DNA from: Chitinophaga barathri
GTDB taxonomy: Bacteria > Bacteroidota > Bacteroidia > Chitinophagales > Chitinophagaceae
DNA length: 64,000 nucleotides
Assembly: GCF_003807585.1 (NCBI RefSeq)
Contig: NZ_RMBX01000009.1
Coordinates: 280,961-344,960, forward strand
Direction of reading: 5' to 3'
Below, piece after piece: positions 41,056-48,317 of the stretch (positions within the stretch are counted from its first letter, which is position 1; each line of letters starts with the position of its first letter). The notes below the pieces were generated by a model that was not told the DNA's origin, did not search any database, and saw only the letters and a list, made by a program, of their open reading frames with translations. A program made the translations under genes and the position numbers.

Positions 41056-41922
41056 TTAATGGAGTATATATCTTTTCTGCGCCACGCCTCCCACAATACC
41101 CAGGCCGTTTTGAATATTGTTGTATACGATAACTTTTTCAGACAAAGGGTCTTCGTTTATGTCCTGCGCAAGGTACAAACTGTGCAGGTAGTTGTAACTG
41201 TGATAAGTAAGCGAAGTGACTTCCAGCATAACCTTATCGTTATTTAAGATCCCAAAGGTCGCCCTCAGCGTAAACCGCGGGCTACGGCCGTTATACAAAG
41301 CATCATCTGTAAAGTATTCGGACTGTATGGGATCCGAAAAGAGCCCCAGCGCCGTTTCCTCCGATTCAAAATATTGCTGTGTCAGAACGGTACGAACCTC
41401 CCCGGAGTTGTCTGTATAGGTCGTGAGGGTGAACAGCCTGATGCGGTAATAATTCCGCTCTGCCGGGTCATCTTCCAGCTTCACGGTCACCGTCAGTTTG
41501 CCGGACGATTGGTCCACGGGTGAAACGGCCAGTTTCATATCGCCTGTCTTCACGCTGTCCGGTACCCTGTCCGAGCCTTCCACCTCCCCGTAATCAGGCA
41601 CAGCGGCCGTACAGCGGTATGTCGCGCCGGGCTTTGCCTTGATAGTGCTTTTAAAATAGTTGAGGCCGTTCATCCTGAAGGCGGTCATATTTTCCCTGAA
41701 CACACCGTCCTCATACAGCCCGACTGTGGCATCGAGGGTATCCCGGGTACCGCCGCTACCCGTGAGGCGGCCGGATAGTGTTACTCTCGCCACCATGATG
41801 CTGTCTTTGTTCATCAGCAGGTTCAGCACCAGTTTGTTCGCTTCCTCCGGGATGGGGATGGTGATCTTTTTTTCGCAGCTGCTGGCCGCCAGCACCAATA
41901 ATATCAGAATAGTCAAACGCAT
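41056..41922 (-). CDS. DUF4249 lipoprotein, partner of the TonB receptor
   Basis: The 288-residue protein has a lipoprotein signal, MRLTILILLVLAASSCEKK, with Cys at 16. The mature part has the DUF4249 pattern: ANKLVLNLLMNKDSIMVARV near the start, GLYEDGVFRENM, an LNYFKSTIKAKPGATYRCT strand, DDPAERNYYRIRL, and the closing NNIQNGLGIVGGVA. The family occurs almost only in Bacteroidota, immediately after TonB-dependent receptors, where it may take the place of a SusD-type surface lipoprotein. Here only two bases separate the receptor stop codon and this ATG, so they are translationally coupled. Surface exposure and substrate binding are inference. Confidence 0.9.
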   Translation of the reverse strand: MRLTILILLVLAASSCEKKITIPIPEEANKLVLNLLMNKDSIMVARVTLSGRLTGSGGTRDTLDATVGLYEDGVFRENMTAFRMNGLNYFKSTIKAKPGATYRCTAAVPDYGEVEGSDRVPDSVKTGDMKLAVSPVDQSSGKLTVTVKLEDDPAERNYYRIRLFTLTTYTDNSGEVRTVLTQQYFESEETALGLFSDPIQSEYFTDDALYNGRSPRFTLRATFGILNNDKVMLEVTSLTYHSYNYLHSLYLAQDINEDPLSEKVIVYNNIQNGLGIVGGVAQKRYILH

Positions 41923-41924
41923 GA

Positions 41925-44546
41925 TCAGAATTTTAAGCTGTAAGAAAAACTGGGCATAAAAGGCAATAACACATCGCCCGTCAGCTCAACGCTGGAACTG
42001 TGCTCCGAATATTTATTCACGTAATAAAAGAACGGGTTCTGCTGGTTGTAAGCATTCAGCACACTGATGTTCCAGGTGCGTACATTGCCGTTCTTTTTTT
42101 CTTTGATGAAACTGATACCGAGGTCCAGCCGGTGATAGGCTTCTATACGTACATTGTTCCGGCTGTTGATACGTTCCACGCGCGGCCTGTTGATATTGCC
42201 GGCGTCCGGCGTCAACGGCCCGCTTATTCCCTCATATTCCGCCACGGGGATGGTGAAAGGTGCCGCCGTCTGGTACGTCCATGCACCGGACAGTTCAATG
42301 TTTTTCCGCAGCCTGTAAGCCGCTACAATGTGCAGGTCGTGACGGCGGTCGTATTTGTAAGGGAACGGTCTTCCGAAGTTCACGTCGGGAACATTCCTTT
42401 CGGACCATGCCAGTGTATAACCAAGCCAGCCCGTAAGCCTGCCGGTTTTTCTCTGTAGCAGCAGCTCCAAACCATACGCTTCTCCCGTGCCGGACGCCAC
42501 CTGTTCCTGCCAGGTATCGCCCTTGCTGCTGGTCAGGTAGTCCGCCCCTTCGCGGTATTCGATCACGTTGTGCATCTTTTTGTAATAGGCTTCCGCCGAG
42601 AACTCGAAGCGGTTGCCGAATAAATTACGTGAAAGCCCGAGCGCATACTGGTCCGCCTGCTGCGGTTTGATCTTTTGGGTAGCGGGCACCCAAAGGTCCG
42701 TGGGTAGCGACACGGAATTGTTCGCCAGCAGGTGGATGTATTGCGTCATGCGGGTGTAGGATGCTTTCAGGCCCCAGTCCCAGGGCAGCAGATAACGCAT
42801 GCTGATGCGTGGCTGCAGGCTGTGATAAAAACTGTTCTGCACCATAAAAGCGCTCCAGTGCAGGCCTGCATTCAGCTTCAGGCGGCGGGTTATTTCCCAG
42901 TCGTCCTCCGCGTACAGGTCTATCTCCGATGCATGGATGTTCCGGTTGTTGTTCATGGAATCCAATGTCACGGCATTGTTGTCTGTCTGCCGCGTGCGCA
43001 GCGTGCCCGGCGTGAATACGCGGAACATATACGCAGCGCCCATTTTTATGGAATGTGCTGGTGCGGGGCGGTAATCAAAATCTGTTTTTGCGCCGTAGTC
43101 CTGTATGCCTGAATTCAGCTTCAGGAGGTTGGTAGTGATCTCATTCCCGTACTTATCTTCCGAATAGACGCTGGTATTAAACTTATACCGGCTGCCGATC
43201 AGCATGGTGTTGGAAAACAGTTTCGGGGAATAGATGTGGTTCCACCGCAGTGTGCCCGTCAGGTTGCCCCATTGCATGCCCAGGTCTGAAATATTGTATA
43301 CCTGCGAAGGGTCGATGCCGGTAGGGGTGTATTTTTCGAGTATCCGCAGCCTGTCCTTTCCCGTGTAAAAGCTGAAATACAGTTGGTCCCTGTCGGAAAA
43401 CTGGTGATGCAGCTTGGCATTCAGGTCATAAAAGTACAGGCTGAATTTCTCCGGGCCGTCCGCTGCATTTTTGGCTATGGGCGTGATGATCAGGTCCGGG
43501 TAAGAGCGGCGGCCGGATACCACGAAAGATGTTTTGCCTTTTTTTAAGGGGCCTTCGACCGTTAGCTGGGTGGACAATAGCCCGACGGAGAAATCGCCGT
43601 GAACTTGGTTCATATCGCCGTCTTTGGTGGATACGTCCACCACGGATGAAAGCCTGCCGCCATAACGCGCGGGGAATGCGCCTTTGTAAAGCGTTACGTC
43701 TTTCAGCATGCTGGTATTAAAGGTGGAGAACACGCCCAGCAGGTGCATGGGATTATACAGCGGCGCTCCATCCAGCAGGATGAGGTTCTGGTCCGGTGTG
43801 CCGCCGCGCACCAATAGCGCGCTGGTAGCTTCGGTCCCCTGTTTAACGCCCGGCAGCATCTGCAAGGCCTTAAACAGGTCAGGCTCCCCCAGCAGCCGCG
43901 GAAGCGCACGCACCTGCCGGGCCGGCAGGTTGATGGCGCTCATCTGCGAGGTTTCCTGGATCCGCTGCGTGCGCCCCGACCTTATCGTGATCTCTCCGAG
44001 TTGCCTGCTGCCGCTTTGCAGGCGGAAATTCACGCGTTTGTCTTCCCCAAGGGCTATGACGGTATCCAGCCGCTGATAACCGATGTAGGAGATCTGCACC
44101 TGTATGGAATCGCCTGGCAGCGTCAGGCTGTAAAAACCGTAATTGTTCGTGGTGGTACCTGCCTGCTCACGCGGCGCGGTTAGCGATACACCGATCAGTT
44201 TCTCCCCCGAAGCCGCGTCTTCCACAAATCCGCTGAGCGTGCCGCTGAGTTTTGTGCGCGGGCCAATGAGGATGTTACCCGCCTTTCGTTTATAAATAAG
44301 AGACGTTCCTTCCAGCAGATCTTTGAGAATCGTCTCCAGCGGAACTTCCTTGTAAGTGCGCGCTTTTACGCTGATGTTTTTTATGCGGGTGTACTCGTAG
44401 GATAACGGGATCTTACTTTCCTGCTCCAGCAGTTTCAGCGCGGCTTCCAGCGTGGTGGCGGGAATGCTGATGCTGAGCTTCGGATTGGATTGGGCAGTTG
44501 CCCAGAGCCAGCTGAGTAATAATAAAGAGGTTAAACGATAACGCAT
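41925..44546 (-). CDS. STN-containing TonB-dependent outer-membrane receptor
   Basis: The 873-residue protein has signal MRYRLTSLLLLSWLWATAQS. A secretin/TonB short N-terminal (STN) domain (about 20-100, SISIPATTLEAALKLLEQES) follows. Then a carboxypeptidase-regulatory-like domain (about 108-190, SGFVEDAASGEKLIGVSL), the plug (LLGEPDLFKALQMLPGVKQG, LVRGGTPDQNLILLDGAPLY, FPARYGGRLSSVVDVSTKDG), and the 22-strand barrel to the C-terminal Phe. STN domains contact FecR-type anti-sigma proteins, so the receptor can signal as well as transport. It sits 82 bp downstream of fecR and is coupled to the DUF4249 gene. The lack of a SusD gene argues against a classical polysaccharide locus; the ligand is unknown. 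Confidence 0.93.
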   Translation of the reverse strand: MRYRLTSLLLLSWLWATAQSNPKLSISIPATTLEAALKLLEQESKIPLSYEYTRIKNISVKARTYKEVPLETILKDLLEGTSLIYKRKAGNILIGPRTKLSGTLSGFVEDAASGEKLIGVSLTAPREQAGTTTNNYGFYSLTLPGDSIQVQISYIGYQRLDTVIALGEDKRVNFRLQSGSRQLGEITIRSGRTQRIQETSQMSAINLPARQVRALPRLLGEPDLFKALQMLPGVKQGTEATSALLVRGGTPDQNLILLDGAPLYNPMHLLGVFSTFNTSMLKDVTLYKGAFPARYGGRLSSVVDVSTKDGDMNQVHGDFSVGLLSTQLTVEGPLKKGKTSFVVSGRRSYPDLIITPIAKNAADGPEKFSLYFYDLNAKLHHQFSDRDQLYFSFYTGKDRLRILEKYTPTGIDPSQVYNISDLGMQWGNLTGTLRWNHIYSPKLFSNTMLIGSRYKFNTSVYSEDKYGNEITTNLLKLNSGIQDYGAKTDFDYRPAPAHSIKMGAAYMFRVFTPGTLRTRQTDNNAVTLDSMNNNRNIHASEIDLYAEDDWEITRRLKLNAGLHWSAFMVQNSFYHSLQPRISMRYLLPWDWGLKASYTRMTQYIHLLANNSVSLPTDLWVPATQKIKPQQADQYALGLSRNLFGNRFEFSAEAYYKKMHNVIEYREGADYLTSSKGDTWQEQVASGTGEAYGLELLLQRKTGRLTGWLGYTLAWSERNVPDVNFGRPFPYKYDRRHDLHIVAAYRLRKNIELSGAWTYQTAAPFTIPVAEYEGISGPLTPDAGNINRPRVERINSRNNVRIEAYHRLDLGISFIKEKKNGNVRTWNISVLNAYNQQNPFFYYVNKYSEHSSSVELTGDVLLPFMPSFSYSLKF

Positions 44547-44628
44547 AGTTCGGATTTAAAAGTACAGGCATGGTTTCCCCCACCGCTTTTCAGCGGCCTT
44601 TCATGGTATATAAAAAATTAATGAATGA

Positions 44629-45621
44629 TTATTGTCCTTTGATGATCACCTTGCCGTTCACGATCGTGTATTCCAGCCCGCTGATGTCTTTCAGCATCTC
44701 CAGCACTTCTTCCGCCGTGGCCTGCCTGCCGGCGTGCAGGTTAAAACGGTAAGGCGCCATGATGGTTTCGTCATATTCCACCTCCAGGCCATACCGGTTC
44801 TCCAGGATGCGCGCTACTTCGGCAAAGGATACATTGTTCAGCAAAAGGTTTCCGTTTCGCCAGTCTTCCCGCGGGCCTGCAGTTTTGCGGGTGTTATGCG
44901 TTTCGGTTTCGTATACGATCTGTTCGCCGGCTTTCAGGATGCCCAATACTTTATCGCTACTGTCAGACACCTGCACGGCGCCGGATTCCACCGCTATCTG
45001 CACGTCCCTGAGCCCGCTGTAAGCCTTTACCGTAAAGGCCGTTCCCAATACTCTCACCTGTATGCCCGGTGTCGTGCTCACGATAAAGGGATGTTCCGTT
45101 TCTGTTAAAACGGAGAAATACACCATCCCGTCCGTCAGCTCCACTTCACGGCCCGCGTTCCCGAAGTCCTGCCGGTAACGTACTTTACTCCCGGGCTCCA
45201 GCCACATCACAGACTGATCCGGCAATTGCACTTTCATCACCCCTTTGCCCGCGGGAGCTGTTACTTCCGCATAGCCGCCCGGCCTTTCGGTACCGGTGCG
45301 TGCCAGGAAAAACAAACCCGTGGCCAGCAATACCAGCACCGCGGCGGCCGCCTGCCAGTAAATACTTCGCGGGGGTTTTACAACCCGGAGTTCCGTCACT
45401 TCTGCCGCTCCGGTTCCCTTCTCCTCCGTTATCACATCAAATATCCCCGCCTTCAGCGCACTTTTCACCGCAGCTTTTTCGCCCGCATCCTGCCATACCG
45501 CACCCTTTTCAGGGAAAGCGGCATACCATTCCTCCAGTACCGCCCTTTCCTCCGGGGTGGTAATGCCGAGCGCGTGCTTCTCCAGCAGCGATTGCAGAAT
45601 ATGCTCTTCGGGTCTTTTCAT
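44629..45621 (-). CDS. FecR-family anti-sigma factor
   Basis: From the ATG at 45619-45621 the protein has 330 residues. The cytoplasmic N-terminus (about 1-80) includes LLEKHALGITTPEERAVLEEWY, the sigma-binding helices. A single membrane segment (about 88-108, AAAAVLVLLATGLFFLA) leads to the periplasmic FecR domain with TAPAGKGVMKVQLPDQSVMW, EVELTDGMVYFSV and VRVLGTAFTVKAYS. The C-terminal DUF4974 part reads NNVSFAEVARILENRYGLEV. It would hold the adjacent ECF sigma factor inactive until the receptor's STN domain signals. The frame open upstream starts with TTG and is rejected. It lies 57 bp after the sigma gene and 82 bp before the receptor gene, one probable operon. Confidence 0.93.
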   Translation of the reverse strand: MKRPEEHILQSLLEKHALGITTPEERAVLEEWYAAFPEKGAVWQDAGEKAAVKSALKAGIFDVITEEKGTGAAEVTELRVVKPPRSIYWQAAAAVLVLLATGLFFLARTGTERPGGYAEVTAPAGKGVMKVQLPDQSVMWLEPGSKVRYRQDFGNAGREVELTDGMVYFSVLTETEHPFIVSTTPGIQVRVLGTAFTVKAYSGLRDVQIAVESGAVQVSDSSDKVLGILKAGEQIVYETETHNTRKTAGPREDWRNGNLLLNNVSFAEVARILENRYGLEVEYDETIMAPYRFNLHAGRQATAEEVLEMLKDISGLEYTIVNGKVIIKGQ

Positions 45622-45678
45622 GTGCTGTTGTGTAATAGACAATCCTTAAAATGGGTAAGTACTATGCGGAGGAAAAAA

Positions 45679-46245
45679 TTATTCTATAAAAAAGTTCCCC
45701 AGCCCTTCACGCAGTTTTTTCAGCGCCCCGGAAAGCTGGTTCTTAACGGTTTGCGGGGATATGGAGCGTTTCTCCGCGATCTGTTGGATACTGAGGCCAT
45801 GATCCCTGCTGTCTATAAACACCTCCCGCATCTTTTCAGGCAGGCGTTCCAGCTCGCGGCGGTAACTGGCCCGGAGGTCCGCCCCGGCCATGGATTCTTC
45901 GGTGGAGTGAGTGATCTGCGGCAATTCCCGCCCTGCCAGCAGGCGGTATTTTTCCCTCGCGTCTTCCGATTTCAGGTAATTGAGCACCTTAAAACGTACG
46001 GCGGCGCGCAGGTATGCCGCCACGGATTCGTTGATCGCTATCTGTTCCCTTTTCCGCCAGCAATAAATAAACACCTCCTGCACAATGTCTTTTGCCGCGT
46101 CCTTGTCATACAGACGCCAGAAAGCGGCTTCGTACAATGCTTCCCAATGCCGCTCGTACAGCTCGCCGTAAGCATGCACGTTTCCTTCCCTGGCCAGCTG
46201 CCAAAGGTCGGTATCAGGAATGTTTTTCAGGCCGTTTAAGGTCAT
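45679..46245 (-). CDS. ECF RNA polymerase sigma factor of the FecR-TonB receptor unit
   Basis: From the ATG at 46243-46245 the protein has 188 residues. Region 2 is AYGELYERHWEALYEAAFWR with DAAKDIVQEVFIYCWRKRE. Region 4 is ERLPEKMREVFIDSRDHGLS and QQIAEKRSISPQTVKNQLSGA, the -35-reading helix-turn-helix. This is the Bacteroidota expansion type of ECF sigma that pairs with FecR. Its targets should include the receptor operon. The longest frame (to 46329) would overlap the divergent helicase gene and adds 28 residues with no sigma homology, so the internal ATG is chosen. The promoter must lie in the 68-bp divergent gap; none matches the housekeeping consensus on this strand, which is expected if it is controlled by an alternative sigma. 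Confidence 0.92.
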   Translation of the reverse strand: MTLNGLKNIPDTDLWQLAREGNVHAYGELYERHWEALYEAAFWRLYDKDAAKDIVQEVFIYCWRKREQIAINESVAAYLRAAVRFKVLNYLKSEDAREKYRLLAGRELPQITHSTEESMAGADLRASYRRELERLPEKMREVFIDSRDHGLSIQQIAEKRSISPQTVKNQLSGALKKLREGLGNFFIE

Positions 46246-46301
46246 GTAAAAGGTGATAACAGTTGGCGCCGAAGTTAGTAAAACGCTGGCAGTATTAATC
46301 G

Positions 46302-46309
46302 TACCTTTG
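46302..46309 (+). promoter_or_regulatory. -7 box of the UPF1-like helicase gene, next to its ATG
   Basis: TACCTTTG is a perfect TAnnTTTG, ending 4 bp before the ATG at 46314. No TTG stands 17-23 bp upstream. If used, transcription would start at or near the start codon. Confidence 0.45.
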
Positions 46310-46313
46310 CCCG

Positions 46314-48221
46314 ATGGATTATTTTGCAAGGCTGCAGGACCTGCTGAAAACAGAAAAGGAAGAAGACAGAAAAAACTACCGCCAGCTTACGGAAACCTCC
46401 CCCGTGACCGCCAGAAGGGCCAACGGGCTTACCTGGTACCCGATTGCCATCCGTGGCTCCGAAATGAGCCGGGGAGATTACCTGACCGTGGAGCTGGAAC
46501 GCACCACCCACCAGGAGATCGTACACCAGCTGCGTTTCGGCGCGTCTGCCATGCTGTTCTCCAATCATAATCCCAAAGAAGACCATGTGGAAGGCGTCAT
46601 TTCATGGCAAAGCGGCAACCGCCTGAAGCTCACCCTACGCACGGACGAGCTGCCGGATTGGGCGGACGGCGGCAAGCTGGGCATCGATCTGCTTTTTGAC
46701 GACAACAGTTACGAAGAAATGCAGAACGCCCTCAAACAGGCCGCCGCACTGGCGGAGAAGCCAAACGAAGGCAGGCTGGTCCGTATCCTCACCGGCGCGC
46801 AGGCGCCCTCTTTTCATACGGATACCCCCGCTTTCGAACATCCCCGCCTGAACGTTTCCCAAAAAGAAGCCGTACAAAAAATACTCTCCGCCAACGATGT
46901 GGCCGTTGTACATGGCCCTCCCGGCACCGGCAAAACCACCACGCTGGTACAGGCCATCAAAGCCCTGATCGCACAGCAGCCGCAACAGGTGCTGGTGGTA
47001 GCGCCCAGCAATACCGCGGTGGACCTGCTCAGCGAAAAACTCTCCGAAGAAGGCCTGAACGTGCTGCGCGTAGGCAACCCCGCCCGCGTATCCGAAAGGC
47101 TCAGCGCCCTTACGCTGGACAGCAAAATATCCGCGCATCCCAGTATCAAAGAGATCAAACGCCTGAAGAAACAGGCCAATGACTTCCGCGACATGGCGCA
47201 TAAATACAAACGCAGCTTCGGCAAGTCCGAAAGGGAACAACGCAAAGCCCTGTTCACCGAATCCAGGAATATCATGAAGTCTGTAGAGAACACGGAACAG
47301 TATATCATAGACGATGTGATCAGCAAAGCGCAGGTGGTCGCCGCCACACTGGTAGGCGCCAGCCATTACACCGTGCGCGGCCGCCAGTACCAGACGGTGG
47401 TGATAGACGAAGCCGGCCAGGCCCTGGAGCCCGCCTGCTGGATCCCGATCCTCAAGGGACAGAAAGTAGTGCTCGCGGGAGATCATCACCAGCTGTCCCC
47501 CACCATCAAATCGGATGAAGCGGCGCGCAAAGGCCTCAGCACCACCCTGCTCGAGAAATGCTCCACGCGTTATCCCGAAGCCGTCGTAATGCTGGAAGAA
47601 CAATACCGTATGCATGAGACGATCATGGGTTATTCTTCTTCCATTTTTTACAAAGACAGGCTCAGGGCGCACGCCTCCGTGGCCAGCCACCTGCTGCACC
47701 CCGATGAAAGCCCGCTGGCTTTTGTGGACACCGCCGGTTGCGGCTTTGATGAAAAAACAGAAGGTACCAGCACCAGCAATCCCGAAGAAGCGGCATTCCT
47801 TTTTAAACACCTCACACAGCTGGTGGGCGTGTTACATCAGCATTACCAGAAAGAGAACTTCCCCACCATCGCGGTAATCTCGCCCTACAAGGAACAGATC
47901 TACCTGCTGAAGGAACAGCTGGAACATTCGCCGGTACTGAAAGCATACAGCGACAAGATCTCCGTGAATACGATAGACAGTTTCCAGGGGCAGGAGCGCG
48001 ATATCGTATACATCAGCATGACGCGCAGCAATACGGAAAACAAGATCGGGTTCCTCTCGGACGTGCGTCGCATGAATGTGGCTATGACGAGGGCGCGGAA
48101 AAAGCTGGTGGTGATAGGCGACAGCGCCACGCTCTCGCAATTGCCCTTTTACGCCGATTTTATCGCCTATGCCGAAGCGAGGGACGCCTACCGCAGCGCA
48201 TGGGAATACATGGAAAATTAG
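46314..48221 (+). CDS. UPF1/IGHMBP2-like superfamily 1B helicase
   Basis: The 635-residue protein has an N-terminal beta-rich domain (about 25-130) like domain 1B of IGHMBP2. The helicase core follows: Q-motif region RLNVSQKEAVQKIL, Walker A GPPGTGKTTT (201-210), motif Ia VVAPSNTAVDLLSEKL, motif II VVIDEAGQALEP (DEAG near 365), motif III GDHHQLSPT, then motifs V and VI in TIDSFQGQERDIVYISMTRS and NVAMTRARKKLVVIGD. Such enzymes translocate 5' to 3' on DNA or RNA. Bacterial members are common in Bacteroidota but their cell role is not established; RNA processing or R-loop removal are candidates. Divergent from the sigma gene and upstream of the histidine kinase on the same strand. Confidence 0.92.
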   Translation: MDYFARLQDLLKTEKEEDRKNYRQLTETSPVTARRANGLTWYPIAIRGSEMSRGDYLTVELERTTHQEIVHQLRFGASAMLFSNHNPKEDHVEGVISWQSGNRLKLTLRTDELPDWADGGKLGIDLLFDDNSYEEMQNALKQAAALAEKPNEGRLVRILTGAQAPSFHTDTPAFEHPRLNVSQKEAVQKILSANDVAVVHGPPGTGKTTTLVQAIKALIAQQPQQVLVVAPSNTAVDLLSEKLSEEGLNVLRVGNPARVSERLSALTLDSKISAHPSIKEIKRLKKQANDFRDMAHKYKRSFGKSEREQRKALFTESRNIMKSVENTEQYIIDDVISKAQVVAATLVGASHYTVRGRQYQTVVIDEAGQALEPACWIPILKGQKVVLAGDHHQLSPTIKSDEAARKGLSTTLLEKCSTRYPEAVVMLEEQYRMHETIMGYSSSIFYKDRLRAHASVASHLLHPDESPLAFVDTAGCGFDEKTEGTSTSNPEEAAFLFKHLTQLVGVLHQHYQKENFPTIAVISPYKEQIYLLKEQLEHSPVLKAYSDKISVNTIDSFQGQERDIVYISMTRSNTENKIGFLSDVRRMNVAMTRARKKLVVIGDSATLSQLPFYADFIAYAEARDAYRSAWEYMEN

Positions 48222-48317
48222 AGCGCTAAATCGTATTTTTATTCATAGAAAGCGGTGACGCTCCTATACCGGCCTTCCCAGACGCCGCGTGAATTCCCGG
48301 AACGCTTTCAGCAAACC

